Positions 1 to 9,160 are shown, counted from the first letter of the stretch. The stretch is DNA of 64,000 bases from Neobacillus notoginsengisoli (GCF_003515685.1 NZ_QWEG01000014.1:1-64000); one strand, 5' to 3'. A program made the numbers and translations. Notes: a model not told the origin generated them from the letters alone.

Positions 1-127
<127 letters not shown>

Positions 128-395
128 AATAGAAAAGCGGAAGTGTCCGTTTAGCGGCGTATGGACTGGAGCGCTTCGACTGAGATAAAGGAAACACGAA
201 GAGCGTGAGCGATTCGATGTTGACTTATCATAGGGAGAAGAGCGAAGTACACTAGGCGCTGGACGCTGTAGCTAGACAAATATATTTGATCATTCGTTCC
301 TTGAACTTCTTCTTGCATTATCCAGTTTTGAGGGAATGAAATTTTCCTTGAAAAAACCTAAAAAGGCATTATAATAATAGATGTCTGATTCATTG
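128..395 (+). other. 23S-5S spacer with a structured insert
   Basis: No gene is visible. The part from about 150 to 280 is GC-richer than the rest and has partly complementary ends (TAGCGGCGTATGGACTGGAGCGC near 150 is related to the reverse complement of the segment near 255-275). It looks like a spacer hairpin or an interspersed repeat carried in the rRNA operon. The AT-rich remainder before 5S has no recognisable element. Confidence 0.4.
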
Positions 396-511
<116 letters not shown>

Positions 512-521
512 TTTGATTTAT

Positions 522-658
522 TCCTTAGTAGCTCAGTCGTAGAGACGAGCATCACTTCCACGAATAAGCTTCGAGTTGTATACGCCGAGCTGCTCAATGC
601 ATGGCTTACCGAGGCAGGGACACAAATGCGAATGTTGAGTATAATCTATGATTACTAT
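522..658 (+). repeat. Truncated tRNA-Asn 5' end fused to a short element (copy 1)
   Basis: Bases 522-544 copy the first 23 nt of the intact tRNA-Asn at 659 with a few changes, stopping in the D-arm after GTAGAG. The sequence then continues as ACGAGC, a block ending GCTTCGAGTTG, and later GAGGCAGGGACACA, before the intact tRNA-Asn begins. Three more copies with the same junction occur in the cluster. No coding potential is evident. Confidence 0.7.
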
Positions 659-733
659 TCCGCAGTAGCTCAGTGGTAGAGCAATCGGCTGTTAACCGAT
701 CGGTCGTAGGTTCGAATCCTACCTGCGGAGCCA
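659..733 (+). tRNA. tRNA-Asn (GTT)
   Basis: Full cloverleaf: acceptor TCCGCAG/CTGCGGA, discriminator G, encoded CCA, anticodon GTT in the loop CTGTTAA, and T-arm GGTTCGAATCC. Confidence 0.96.
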
Positions 734-757
734 CTAATATTGAATTTAACTTTTAAT

Positions 758-830
758 GCTTCCATAGCTCAGTAGGTAGAGCACTTCCATGGTAAGGAAG
801 AGGTCAGCGGTTCGAGCCCGCTTGGAAGCT
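758..830 (+). tRNA. tRNA-Thr (GGT)
   Basis: Acceptor GCTTCCA/TGGAAGC with discriminator T. The anticodon arm CTTCC-AT-GGT-AA-GGAAG gives GGT. The 3' CCA is not encoded. Confidence 0.95.
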
Positions 831-842
831 TTTTAATAAAAC

Positions 843-917
843 GGCCCCTTGGTCAAGCGGTTAAGACACCGCCCTTTCACGGCGGTAACACGGGTTCGAA
901 TCCCGTAGGGGTCACCA
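843..917 (+). tRNA. tRNA-Glu (TTC)
   Basis: Acceptor GGCCCCT/AGGGGTC, anticodon arm CCGCC-CT-TTC-AC-GGCGG, and encoded CCA. Confidence 0.95.
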
Positions 918-920
918 TTT

Positions 921-996
921 GGAGGATTAGCTCAGCTGGGAGAGCATCTGCCTTACAAGCAGAGGGTCGGCGGTTCGATCCCGTCATCCTCCACCA
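921..996 (+). tRNA. tRNA-Val (TAC)
   Basis: Acceptor GGAGGAT/ATCCTCC, anticodon TAC in a TCTGC/GCAGA stem, T-arm GGTTCGATCC, and encoded CCA. It lies 3 nt after tRNA-Glu. Confidence 0.95.
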
Positions 997-1015
997 TATC
1001 TTTTATAACCTGATA

Positions 1016-1172
1016 GTTATTATGCCGGTTTAGCTCAATTGGTAGAGACGAGCATTACTTCTATGAGTAAGCTGCGAGTTGTACACGCCGAGCCGCTTCT
1101 TGCATTGCTTCCTGAGGCGGGGACACAGCGAAAGGCTAAAATAGGTTATGGAAATGATATGTATATGACTAC
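1016..1172 (+). repeat. Truncated tRNA-Thr 5' end fused to a short element (copy 2)
   Basis: Bases 1016-1046 are a direct duplicate of the upstream flank plus first 24 nt of the intact tRNA-Thr that follows (core GCCGGTTTAGCTCAATTGG, stopping after GTAGAG). The rest starts ACGAGCATTACTTC, contains AAGCTGCGAGTTG and GAGGCGGGGACACA, and is clearly related to copy 1. The intact tRNA is restored directly after the element. Confidence 0.72.
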
Positions 1173-1179
1173 TTATTAT

Positions 1180-1255
<76 letters not shown>

Positions 1256-1262
1256 TTTTTTC

Positions 1263-1347
1263 GGTGGGGTAGCGAAGTGGCTAAACGCGGCGGACTGTAA
1301 ATCCGCTCCCTCAGGGTTCGGCGGTTCGAATCCGTCCCCCACCACCA
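1263..1347 (+). tRNA. tRNA-Tyr (GTA)
   Basis: Class II tRNA with a long variable arm (CTCCCTCAGGG region), acceptor GGTGGGG/CCCCACC, anticodon GTA in CGGA-CT-GTA-AA-TCCG, and encoded CCA. Confidence 0.95.
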
Positions 1348-1437
1348 TTTTTGAATAAGTTCCACTCAAAAGAGCAATACTATGTTTGTTCTTTTTAATT
1401 TGTATTGAAAAGCTTAATATGGAAACGATATTATTAT

Positions 1438-1509
1438 TGGGCTATAGCCAAGCGGTAAGGCAACGGACTTTGACTCCGTCATTCGTAGGTTCGAATCCTG
1501 CTAGCCCAG
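1438..1509 (+). tRNA. tRNA-Gln (TTG)
   Basis: Acceptor TGGGCTA/TAGCCCA with discriminator G. The anticodon arm ACGGA-CT-TTG-AC-TCCGT gives TTG. CCA is not encoded. Confidence 0.94.
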
Positions 1510-1524
1510 TCTTTTTTATTTTTT

Positions 1525-1640
1525 CTTGGGCCATTAGCTCAATCGGTAAAGACGAGCGAGGCTTCATGAATATACTGCGAGTTGCGAGAAAGAACGGAAG
1601 CTTACGGAGCATCTTACATAAAATAAGGGGACAAATCCCA
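1525..1640 (+). repeat. Truncated tRNA-Lys 5' end fused to a short element (copy 3)
   Basis: The segment GGGCCATTAGCTCAATCGG and the following TAAAG are a diverged tRNA-Lys 5' end. They run at about 1552 into ACGAGCGAGGCTTCATGAAT and then CTGCGAGTTG. The tail (GGGGACAAATCCCATTC) is shared with copy 4. No coding potential is evident. Confidence 0.68.
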
Positions 1641-1770
1641 TTCGAGCCATTAGCTCAGTCGGTAGAGCAACGAGCAACGCTTCATGAATAAGCTGCGAGT
1701 TGCGGAGTAGGACGGAAGTTCTACGGAGCATCCAACATAAATTAATCAACATTTAGGGGACTTTATCCCA
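1641..1770 (+). repeat. Truncated tRNA-Lys 5' end fused to a short element (copy 4)
   Basis: GAGCCATTAGCTCAGTCGG from 1644 is identical to the start of the intact tRNA-Lys at 1774. After GTAGAGCA it passes into ACGAGCAACGCTTCATGAAT and AAGCTGCGAGTTG, and ends GGGGACTTTATCCCATTC. Copies 3 and 4 are in tandem and are followed by the intact gene. Confidence 0.72.
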
Positions 1771-1773
1771 TTC

Positions 1774-1846
1774 GAGCCATTAGCTCAGTCGGTAGAGCAT
1801 CTGACTTTTAATCAGAGGGTCGAAGGTTCGAGTCCTTCATGGCTCA
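1774..1846 (+). tRNA. tRNA-Lys (TTT)
   Basis: Acceptor GAGCCAT/ATGGCTC, anticodon arm TCTGA-CT-TTT-AA-TCAGA, discriminator A. CCA is not encoded. Confidence 0.95.
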
Positions 1847-1894
1847 TTTTCATTCTTGTCTTATAATTATATTTTCGTTATAATATTACCGTAT

Positions 1895-1969
1895 GCGGAA
1901 GTAGTTCAGTGGTAGAACACCACCTTGCCAAGGTGGGGGTCGCGGGTTCGAATCCCGTCTTCCGCTCCA
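1895..1969 (+). tRNA. tRNA-Gly (GCC)
   Basis: Acceptor GCGGAAG/CTTCCGC, anticodon arm CCACC-TT-GCC-AA-GGTGG, and encoded CCA. Confidence 0.95.
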
Positions 1970-1974
1970 TAGCC

Positions 1975-2050
1975 GGGGCCTTAGCTCAGCTGGGAGAGCG
2001 CCTGCTTTGCACGCAGGAGGTCAGCGGTTCGATCCCGCTAGGCTCCACCA
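1975..2050 (+). tRNA. tRNA-Ala (TGC)
   Basis: Acceptor GGGGCCT/AGGCTCC (one wobble pair), anticodon arm CCTGC-TT-TGC-AC-GCAGG, and encoded CCA. It is the last tRNA before the operon terminator. Confidence 0.95.
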
Positions 2051-2074
2051 TCACATTTACATAAAGACCATTTT

Positions 2075-2106
2075 GCCTTAAATCATCTCTGATTTAAGGC
2101 TTTTTT
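2075..2106 (+). terminator. rRNA/tRNA operon terminator
   Basis: Perfect stem GCCTTAAATC/GATTTAAGGC with a short loop, followed by six T. It lies 24 nt after tRNA-Ala. Confidence 0.93.
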
Positions 2107-2195
2107 ATGCTTTATATATAAAACTAGCTAAGGATTAGTAATTTACAGATAAGCCCAAAATCATTTCTGTTGGCTCTTCGGCCGCTAAAATAAAA

Positions 2196-2577
2196 TAGAT
2201 CGCTAAAGTCAGACTTAGTGACTGAACAACAATGGCCAGCCGTTCCTTCGGTTCCTAAACGAGGACGTATTAACTGAAGAGCATATGCCAGTTGGTGCTT
2301 CGGTCACTAAACGACGATTTATTAACTGAACAGCGGCTGGCGGCCGTTCCTTCGATCACTAAACAAGGACTTATTAACTGAAGAGCAATGGCCAGCCGTT
2401 CCTTCGGTTCCTAAACGAGGACTTATTAACTGAACAGCGGCTGTCAGCGGTTCCTTCAATCACTAAACGACGATTTATTAACTGAACAGCGGTTGGCGTC
2501 CGTTCCTTCGGTCACTAAAGTTAGACTTTTGACCGAATAGCAGTAGGCAGGCCGTCCTTCGGGTTCTAAAGATGTTT
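2196..2577. repeat. 52-bp tandem repeat array 1 (about 7 units)
   Basis: Degenerate direct repeats with a period close to 52 bp, each carrying CTAAACGAGGACTTATTAAC, CTGAAGAGC or CTGAACAGC, a GGCCAGCCG-like block and TTCCTTCGGT. Diverged units flank the array on both sides. There is no ORF. It fills the gap between the tRNA terminator and rocF. From 2578 to 2750 I see no further gene, and the rocF promoter is not obvious. Confidence 0.85.
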
Positions 2578-2820
2578 TTACAACGTTCGATAATTAAGTT
2601 CGGATAGTAAACCGGTAAATCAAGATTTAGCTGTCCGAAGAGCCCCCAAGTTCAGACAGCGACCATGCAAATCAAGCTTCAGCTGTCAAAAGCCTTCCCA
2701 CCAACTCCCCACAGCTAAAAAGGCATCTTTACCTTTGCAATGTATATATATGCAAAATAATGTCAACTTGAGTCATTGCAATGAAAGCGGTTAAAATAGA
2801 GGCAATAGAGGGGGAGTAAA

Positions 2821-3717
2821 ATGAAAAAACTGTCCATTATCGGGATGCCAATGGACCTGGGGCAATTGCGCCGGGGAGTTGACATGGGTCCGAGTGCGAT
2901 TCGATATGCAGAAGTGGTCGACCGGCTTAGAGGTTTATTTGAAGAAATTGAAGATTTAGGCGATATTCCGGTCGGGAGACCCGAAGTCGTCATTGATCAG
3001 CAGTCAAAACTAAGAAATTTGGAGCTAATCACGAAGAAGAGTGAAATACTTGCCACAGAGATTGACAAGGTGGTTGAGAAGGGTTCATTTCCGTTAATTC
3101 TAGGAGGAGACCACAGTATTGCCATCGGAACGCTTGCGGGAGTTTCAAGACATTACGAGAATCTTGGGGTGATTTGGTACGACGCCCATGGTGATTTAAA
3201 TACCGCGGAAACCTCTCCAACGGGAAATATCCATGGAATGCCCCTTGCAGTTAGTTTGGGAATTGGACATAAGTTGCTGACAGAATTAGGGGGATACAGC
3301 CCTAAGGTAAAACCTGAGAATGTCGTCATTATTGGCGCGAGAGCACTTGATGACGGAGAAAAGGAACTGATAAAAGAAACGGGTATCAAAGTCTACACTA
3401 TGCATGAAATAGATCGAATGGGCATGGCAAAGGTTATGGAAGAAACCATCGCATACTTAAAGGAAAGGACAGACGGAGTCCATCTTTCCCTTGACCTGGA
3501 TGGTCTCGATCCTTTAGATGCCCCAGGAGTGGGAACACCGGTAATTGGCGGGATTACATACCGGGAAAGCCATCTGGCAATGGAAATGCTGGCCGAGGCT
3601 GAAATCATTACTTCTGCTGAATTTGTCGAGGTGAACCCTATCCTTGATGAGAAGAACAAGACGGCGAGGGTAGCTGTCGAATTAATGGGTTCTCTTTTTG
3701 GGGAAAATCTCCTCTAA
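2821..3717 (+). CDS. rocF: Arginase
   Basis: A 298-aa cytoplasmic ureohydrolase that splits L-arginine into ornithine and urea with a binuclear manganese centre. The metal ligands are visible: GGDH at residues 95-98, DAHGD at 121-125, and SLDLDGLDP near 223. Length is normal for Bacillus arginase. The start has a strong GGGGGAGT ribosome site. It is separated from sigW by its own terminator. The position just before sigW-rsiW-cdaA-cdaR-glmM-glmS is shared with several Bacillus species. I see no RocR or AhrC box with certainty. Confidence 0.95.
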   Translation: MKKLSIIGMPMDLGQLRRGVDMGPSAIRYAEVVDRLRGLFEEIEDLGDIPVGRPEVVIDQQSKLRNLELITKKSEILATEIDKVVEKGSFPLILGGDHSIAIGTLAGVSRHYENLGVIWYDAHGDLNTAETSPTGNIHGMPLAVSLGIGHKLLTELGGYSPKVKPENVVIIGARALDDGEKELIKETGIKVYTMHEIDRMGMAKVMEETIAYLKERTDGVHLSLDLDGLDPLDAPGVGTPVIGGITYRESHLAMEMLAEAEIITSAEFVEVNPILDEKNKTARVAVELMGSLFGENLL

Positions 3718-3739
3718 TTCATTCATGCAATAATAAGGA

Positions 3740-3775
3740 AACCAGGAGCCTAGTTAATGTGGGCTCCTGGTTTTT
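3740..3775 (+). terminator. rocF terminator
   Basis: Stem AACCAGGAGCC/GGCTCCTGGTT followed by TTTTT, 22 nt after the rocF stop. The stem is palindromic enough to also stop the opposing Spo0E-like gene. Confidence 0.9.
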
Positions 3776-3804
3776 AATATAGGGGAATGGTCCTCAGCAT
3801 GGGT

Positions 3805-3972
3805 TTAATTCTTTTTATTCATTAAAATGTTGTATGTGTTTAGTAAAGAGTCCAGTTTTGTGCTAGCATCAATGACAGTATGGTCGGTTAGCGAAGATTG
3901 AGTCGCGAGCTGAATCATTTCATTGCGGGAAGATTCAATTTCCCTGGCAAGTTTTGATAGCAGAGGGCACAT
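3805..3972 (-). CDS. Spo0E-like sporulation phosphatase (small protein)
   Basis: A 55-aa reading frame on the minus strand. It reads MCPLLSKLAREIESSRNEMI and continues to LTDHTVIDASTKLDSLLNTY. This follows the Spo0E/YnzD/YisI pattern: an amphipathic first helix with IE-x-x-R-x-E-M, a turn at LTD, and a second helix with the signature position (S-T-K-L-D in place of S-Q-E-L-D). Family members dephosphorylate Spo0A~P and delay sporulation. A GAAAGGAA site lies about 9 nt upstream of the ATG. An in-frame ATG at 3981 is too close to that site. The gene converges with rocF. The Q-to-T and E-to-K changes in the signature could alter activity. Confidence 0.8.
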   Translation of the reverse strand: MCPLLSKLAREIESSRNEMIQLATQSSLTDHTVIDASTKLDSLLNTYNILMNKKN

Positions 3973-4082
3973 AAATACCATTTCCTTTCATTAAATTACT
4001 ATTTTTATCTCCTAAAAGATGAAAAATCAAACCTATGTTTAGCAGATATGGTAAGATTTTAATTAAATTGTTTTATGTAATA

Positions 4083-4108
4083 TGAAACTTTTTTGCAAGC
4101 GGTTCGTA
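4083..4108 (+). promoter_or_regulatory. Sigma-W promoter of sigW
   Basis: TGAAAC at 4083-4088 and CGTA at 4105-4108 with exactly 16 bp between them match the sigma-W consensus TGAAAC-N16-CGTA. The site lies 36 bp before the sigW start, so the operon is autoregulated as in B. subtilis. Confidence 0.93.
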
Positions 4109-4144
4109 CTATAGATAGCCGCAATTAGAGGCGGAGGTAAAAAA

Positions 4145-4708
4145 TTGGATGCACTTGTCAAAAAAAGAATCAAGCAAATAAAAAAAGGCGATCAGGATGC
4201 ATTTGCTGAGATTGTTGAATTGTATAAGGATAAGTTATTCCAGCTCGGGTACCGTATGTTGGGGAACCGGCATGAAGCGGAGGATATCGCCCAGGAGGCT
4301 TTTATCCGTGCGTATGTGAACATCGACAGCTTTAAGCAAGAATATAAATTTTCAACATGGCTCTATCGGATAGCAACGAATCTTTGTATTGACAGAATCC
4401 GCAAGAAAAAACCGGATTATTATCTTGACGCCGAAGTTGCAGGGACAGAAGGACTGACCCTTTATTCCCGTATTTCTTCAGATATGCCTCTTCCGGAAAA
4501 AGAAGTGGAAATGATGGAGCTGCATGAAACAATACAGGGAGAAATTTTAAAGCTGCCCGAAAAATACAGATCTGTGATTGTTTTAAGATATATTGAAGAG
4601 TTATCGCTGAATGAAATAAGTGAAATTCTTGGTTTGCCATTGGGGACGGTAAAAACGAGGATTCATAGAGGGCGGGAAGCATTAAGAAAGCAATTAAGAC
4701 ATGTATAA
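4145..4708 (+). CDS. sigW: ECF sigma factor SigW
   Basis: A 187-aa extracytoplasmic-function sigma factor directing envelope-stress and antimicrobial-peptide resistance genes. Region 2 spans about residues 20-90 (AEDIAQEAFIRAY, then FSTWLYRIATNLCID). Region 4 spans about 130-185 (YRSVIVLRYIEELSLNEISE followed by GTVKTRIHRGREALRK). The start is TTG, supported by GGCGGAGG 7-8 nt upstream. Thirteen bases separate it from rsiW, and the perfect sigma-W promoter just upstream identifies it as SigW rather than another ECF factor. Confidence 0.95.
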   Translation: MDALVKKRIKQIKKGDQDAFAEIVELYKDKLFQLGYRMLGNRHEAEDIAQEAFIRAYVNIDSFKQEYKFSTWLYRIATNLCIDRIRKKKPDYYLDAEVAGTEGLTLYSRISSDMPLPEKEVEMMELHETIQGEILKLPEKYRSVIVLRYIEELSLNEISEILGLPLGTVKTRIHRGREALRKQLRHV

Positions 4709-4721
4709 GAGGTGAAACAAT

Positions 4722-5354
4722 GTGAACTGTCCCGAAGAAATGATCGTCTATATGCATGAATATCTTGATGATGATTTAGAACCTGAGAATGAACGGGTGC
4801 TAAGAGAGCATCTGGGCAAATGTGAAGACTGCCAGGCTCTATTCCACGAGATGAATAAAACGGTTGCCTTGATTCAAAGTACCGCTAACGTCCATGCCCC
4901 TGAAAACTTTACAGCATCGGTTATTGCAAAACTTCCTAAAGAAAAGAAAAAAATCAGTTTTCAACGGTGGATGAAACAGCACCCCATGATTGTAGCAGCA
5001 GCGGTCTTTATGGTCCTAATGGCTGGAAGTCTCTTTTCGGCCTGGGAAAGTGACCGAGATTTTTCTACAACAAATGCCGACCAGGTCGTGATTGAGAATG
5101 ATACAGTCATTGTTCCTGCGGGCAAAGTTGTAAAAGGCGATTTGGTTGTAAAAAATGGCGATATTAAAATAGAAGGCGAAGTACAGGGGAATGTTACCGT
5201 TATTAATGGCGAGAATTATCTAGCGTCAGCAGGGAATGTGACAGGGAAAATTGAAGAGGTTGATAAGGCCTTTGACTGGATATGGTATAATATTAAAAAA
5301 ACTACTATAGATCTCTTTAGCCTGGATGGTAAAAAGGGAAACGATGAAAAATAG
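4722..5354 (+). CDS. rsiW: Anti-sigma-W factor RsiW
   Basis: A 210-aa single-pass membrane protein that sequesters SigW until regulated proteolysis (PrsW, RasP) releases it. The N-terminal zinc anti-sigma motif H-x3-C-x2-C is at residues 30-37 (HLGKCEDC). A transmembrane helix lies near residues 86-108, and the extracellular C-terminal part has short beta repeats (VVKGDLVVKNGDIKIEGEVQ). The GTG start follows GAGGTGAAAC. The intrinsic terminator overlaps the last codons. Confidence 0.93.
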   Translation: MNCPEEMIVYMHEYLDDDLEPENERVLREHLGKCEDCQALFHEMNKTVALIQSTANVHAPENFTASVIAKLPKEKKKISFQRWMKQHPMIVAAAVFMVLMAGSLFSAWESDRDFSTTNADQVVIENDTVIVPAGKVVKGDLVVKNGDIKIEGEVQGNVTVINGENYLASAGNVTGKIEEVDKAFDWIWYNIKKTTIDLFSLDGKKGNDEK

Positions 5355-5373
5355 CCACCTGTTGGCTATTTTT
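5347..5373 (+). terminator. sigW-rsiW terminator
   Basis: Stem AAATAGCC/GGCTATTT followed by T residues. It overlaps the rsiW stop codon. Confidence 0.85.
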
Positions 5374-5589
5374 CAATTTTAACCTTTTTGGACCGTAACC
5401 GTTTCGTCATTCCATTGCTACGGTCAGGAATTATTTTATGGTATAATAAGAAAGTTACATATCGAAAACCCCTAAAAATGTAGATGGTTACGTATACTAT
5501 TATAAAAGCAGGCATGAAAAGCTTGCCCTATTTAAAATGACTAATCAGCCTTAAAAGGCGTTTTTAATTAACTTACCGGAGGAAAGCCA

Positions 5590-6417
5590 ATGCCTTTTGG
5601 AGATATTAACCTTTTCCGATACTTGGCGAGCATTGTAGATATCGCCATTATCTGGTATGTCGTCTATAAATTAATTATGCTCATAAAGGGTACGAAGGCA
5701 GTCCAGCTTTTAAAAGGAATCTTTGTCATCCTGCTAGTGAAGCTATTCAGTGACTTTTTGGGATTGAGGACCCTTAGTTGGCTCGTGGACAATATCATCA
5801 CCTGGGGTTTTCTTGCCATTATTATCATTTTCCAGCCCGAATTAAGGCGGGCGCTTGAACAGCTAGGCCGGGGGCGGTTTTTCTCGAGGACTGGAGGCCA
5901 GGAAGAGGAAGAAGGGGAGCGGACAGCTTCAGCGATTATTAAAGCCACTGACTATATGGCAAAGCGGAGAATAGGCGCACTCATATCAATTGAACGTGAA
6001 ACTGGCATGTCGGACTATATTGAGACAGGAATCAGAGTGGACGGCAAAATCTCGTCCGAATTGCTGATTAATATATTTATTCCGAACACTCCTCTTCATG
6101 ACGGGGCAGTTATTTTGCAAAAAAATAATGTTGCGGCAGCAGCATGCTATTTGCCTTTATCTGAAAGTCCTTTTATATCGAAAGAACTTGGGACAAGGCA
6201 TAGGGCGGCACTTGGAATCAGTGAGGTCACGGACAGCATTACAATTATTGTATCTGAAGAAACCGGAAGCATCTCACTTACGAAAAATGGGGAGCTGTAC
6301 CGGGATTTAAGCAGGGAAACATTCAAAGATATGATCACAACTGAAATCGTAGGGAAGGAAAAAGAGAAAGCTTCCTCTTCAACCCTTTGGAACTGGAGGA
6401 TGAAGAAAAATGGATAA
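5590..6417 (+). CDS. cdaA: Diadenylate cyclase CdaA
   Basis: A 275-aa membrane enzyme that makes c-di-AMP from two ATP. Three hydrophobic segments lie in residues 10-85. The DAC domain follows, with the catalytic DGA at 171-173 and RHR at 203-205. The start has a GGAGGAAAGCC ribosome site. The gene overlaps cdaR by 8 bp and sits in the conserved cdaA-cdaR-glmM-glmS order. An extended -10 (TGGTATAAT near 5438-5446) about 145 bp upstream could be its promoter. Confidence 0.96.
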   Translation: MPFGDINLFRYLASIVDIAIIWYVVYKLIMLIKGTKAVQLLKGIFVILLVKLFSDFLGLRTLSWLVDNIITWGFLAIIIIFQPELRRALEQLGRGRFFSRTGGQEEEEGERTASAIIKATDYMAKRRIGALISIERETGMSDYIETGIRVDGKISSELLINIFIPNTPLHDGAVILQKNNVAAAACYLPLSESPFISKELGTRHRAALGISEVTDSITIIVSEETGSISLTKNGELYRDLSRETFKDMITTEIVGKEKEKASSSTLWNWRMKKNG

Positions 6418-7654
6418 AATGCTTGATAACAGCTGGTTTGTGAAGGTTGTCGCCCTGCTGCTTGCATTCCTGCTCTATTCGTCCGTTCCCACGTCAGATT
6501 CAGATGGGAAAAAGCTAAAGGAGAAATACGTACCGGGTGACGAAACAACGGAAACGATTAAGGATGTTCCGGTAAGTGCCTATTATGATACAAAAAATCT
6601 TATTGTAACAGGGATTCCGGAGACAGTTGATTTGACAGTCGCAGGCCCAAAAAGCCATGTGCAAAATGCGAAAACGCTGAAAAACTTTGAAGTGTATGTC
6701 GACTTAACTGGAGCAGAGATTGGCACGAAAACAGTCAAACTCAAGGTGAGGGACTTGTCGGATAAGCTTCAGGCATCCATTTCTCCAGCGTCTGTAACGA
6801 TTTCCATTCAGGAAAGAATTACAAGGGAATTCAGTGTCGAGGCGGAGTATAACACCTCTCTTGTAAAAGACGGCTTCGGTGCCTCCCCCCCGAAGGTCCG
6901 TCCGGATAAAGTGAAGATTACAGGGGCAAGGGATGTCATCGATAGCATTACTTATGTAAAGGCAACTGTGGATATTAAAGAGCCGCTGGTCGAAACAACT
7001 ACGAGAAATGCGAAAATCAAAGTTTTTGACAGGGAACTGAACAAGCTGGATGTAATCGTGGAACCTGACTCCGTAGAGGTCACGATCCCTGTTAGAAGTG
7101 TGACGAAGCAAGTGCCAATTCAACTTATTCAAAAAGGCTCGCTCCCAGACGGGCTTGCACTTGAGTCAATAGATATGGATACGAAGCAGGCAGTTATTAC
7201 AGCTGAAGAAGATGTGCTGGTAGCGGTAAAGGCAGTAAGGGCCGAGGTTGATTTAAGCAAAATAAAGGAAACTGAGACCGTATCGGTGCCTGTACTTATT
7301 CCGAACGGCGTCATAACTGTTTCTCCAGAACTGGTTAAGGTAACGGTCAAAGTGCGTAAAAAAGAGGAGGAAAAGAATATTTCCTCTATCCCAGTCAACA
7401 TCAGGGGCCTTTCACCTGACCAAACGGCGGAATTTAAGGACCCAGCTTCGGGCAGTGCAACTCTGCTTGTGTACGGTTCATCAGATAAAATTAGGACGCT
7501 AGGTCCAGCTGATTTCAGGATTTTTGTAGAACTGTCGGGTTTGGAAGAAGGAGAACATGATGTGGACATCCAGGTTGATGGGCCGAAGGATGTTTCCTGG
7601 CGAATGCCCAAGTCAACAGCAACGATAAAAATAACAAACGATACTGATGCTTAA
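6410..7654 (+). CDS. cdaR: CdaA regulator CdaR (YbbR-domain protein)
   Basis: A 414-aa protein with an N-terminal membrane anchor (residues 5-25, [18 protein letters not shown]) and four extracellular YbbR-type beta domains, each with a pattern of the kind [21 protein letters not shown]. It binds CdaA and modulates c-di-AMP synthesis. Translationally coupled to cdaA (ATG at 6410 inside the cdaA end). Followed after 38 bp by glmM. Confidence 0.94.
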   Translation: MDKMLDNSWFVKVVALLLAFLLYSSVPTSDSDGKKLKEKYVPGDETTETIKDVPVSAYYDTKNLIVTGIPETVDLTVAGPKSHVQNAKTLKNFEVYVDLTGAEIGTKTVKLKVRDLSDKLQASISPASVTISIQERITREFSVEAEYNTSLVKDGFGASPPKVRPDKVKITGARDVIDSITYVKATVDIKEPLVETTTRNAKIKVFDRELNKLDVIVEPDSVEVTIPVRSVTKQVPIQLIQKGSLPDGLALESIDMDTKQAVITAEEDVLVAVKAVRAEVDLSKIKETETVSVPVLIPNGVITVSPELVKVTVKVRKKEEEKNISSIPVNIRGLSPDQTAEFKDPASGSATLLVYGSSDKIRTLGPADFRIFVELSGLEEGEHDVDIQVDGPKDVSWRMPKSTATIKITNDTDA

Positions 7655-7692
7655 TATTCGGATTTGGATTGATCAGGAGGAGCGATAGGATA

Positions 7693-9042
7693 ATGGGTAA
7701 ATATTTTGGTACCGACGGAGTGCGCGGAGTCGCGAATAGTGAACTTACACCAGAGCTTGCATTTAAACTAGGCAGATTTGGAGGATTTGTCCTTACAAAA
7801 GATACAGAAAGGCCGAAAGTCATTATTGGCCGAGATACCCGGATATCAGGCCATATGCTAGAAGGAGCCCTCGTAGCCGGCCTCCTATCCATAGGTGCAG
7901 AGGTCATGAGGCTCGGGGTAATTTCCACGCCAGGTGTTGCCTATTTGACAAAGGCACTTGGAGCGCAGGCCGGGGTGATGATTTCCGCCTCGCACAACCC
8001 GGTAGAAGACAACGGCATTAAATTTTTCGGTCCGGATGGGTTCAAGCTGTCCGATGAACAGGAAGATGAAATTGAGCAGCTGATGGATCTTCCTGAGGAT
8101 AATCTCCCACGCCCTGTAGGCGAAGCGCTTGGTCTGGTAAATGATTATTTTGAAGGCGGTCATAAATATCTTCAATACTTGAAGCAAACGGTTGATGAAG
8201 ATTTTTCAGGTATCCATATTGCGCTTGACTGCGCACACGGGGCCACGTCTTCGCTGGCGACCCATCTTTTCGCCGATCTGGATGCTGACCTGTCGACAAT
8301 GGGAGCCTCGCCTGACGGGCTGAATATTAACGCGGGAGTCGGATCGACCCATCCTGAGGCATTGGCTGCTTTCCTTTTAGAAAAAGGAGCGGACATTGGA
8401 CTTGCTTTCGACGGTGACGGTGACAGGCTGATTGCGATTGATGAAACCGGTGCAGTCGTTGATGGCGACCAAATTATGTATATTTGCGGCAAATACTTAA
8501 AAGAGCAAAACAGGCTGAAACATTCCACTGTTGTATCGACAGTTATGAGTAATATTGGTTTTTATAAAGGCTTGGAGCAGAATGGAATTCAAAGTGTGCA
8601 GACTGCTGTAGGTGACCGCTATGTAGTCGAAGAAATGAAAAAAAACGGATACAACCTCGGTGGCGAGCAGTCGGGCCATATTATATTCCTGGATTACAAC
8701 ACAACAGGCGATGGTCTTTTGTCAGGCATTCAACTTGTTAATATTATGAAAGCGACGAAAAAGCCGCTTTCCGAGCTTGCGAATGAAATCAAGAAATTCC
8801 CGCAGTTGCTTGTTAATATCCGTGTGACGGATAAGTATCATGTTACTGATAATGAGAAAGTAAAGGCGGTTATCGAGCAGGTGGAAGCTGAAATGGCCGG
8901 TGATGGACGGATCCTCGTTCGCCCGTCAGGTACGGAACCGCTTGTCCGCATTATGGCTGAAGCACCGACTGAGGAGCTGTGCCGTGACTATGTAAACCGT
9001 ATTGCCGAAGTCGTTGAGGCGGAAATGGGACTAAAGGAATAG
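7693..9042 (+). CDS. glmM: Phosphoglucosamine mutase
   Basis: A 449-aa enzyme converting glucosamine-6-phosphate to glucosamine-1-phosphate for cell-wall precursors. Starts [12 protein letters not shown]. The phosphoserine loop ISASHNP places the active Ser at about residue 100. The metal-binding loop is DGDGDR near 242, and [12 protein letters not shown] lies in the C-terminal phosphate-binding domain. I chose ATG 7693 over a TTG at 7669 because it gives the family N-terminus, with AGGAGG about 12 nt upstream. GlmM and CdaA interact in related species. Confidence 0.97.
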   Translation: MGKYFGTDGVRGVANSELTPELAFKLGRFGGFVLTKDTERPKVIIGRDTRISGHMLEGALVAGLLSIGAEVMRLGVISTPGVAYLTKALGAQAGVMISASHNPVEDNGIKFFGPDGFKLSDEQEDEIEQLMDLPEDNLPRPVGEALGLVNDYFEGGHKYLQYLKQTVDEDFSGIHIALDCAHGATSSLATHLFADLDADLSTMGASPDGLNINAGVGSTHPEALAAFLLEKGADIGLAFDGDGDRLIAIDETGAVVDGDQIMYICGKYLKEQNRLKHSTVVSTVMSNIGFYKGLEQNGIQSVQTAVGDRYVVEEMKKNGYNLGGEQSGHIIFLDYNTTGDGLLSGIQLVNIMKATKKPLSELANEIKKFPQLLVNIRVTDKYHVTDNEKVKAVIEQVEAEMAGDGRILVRPSGTEPLVRIMAEAPTEELCRDYVNRIAEVVEAEMGLKE

Positions 9043-9056
9043 GTTGGACATCGATG

Positions 9057-9100
9057 ATATGCATAAGGGAACATTCCTGTTCTCTTATGCATATTTTATT
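9057..9100 (+). terminator. glmM terminator
   Basis: Long inverted repeat ATATGCATAAGGGAAC/GTTCTCTTATGCATAT followed by a T-rich run. Confidence 0.85.
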
Positions 9101-9160
9101 TTAAAGCGAGTCCGTATTTTTGAGAGATGTTTTAGGTCAAGACAGGAAGAACTTTACATC

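Noticed and set aside
5545-5575. Attenuator hairpin GCCTTAAAAGGC before cdaA
   Set aside because: The loop would be two bases or the stem only four pairs, too weak to support.
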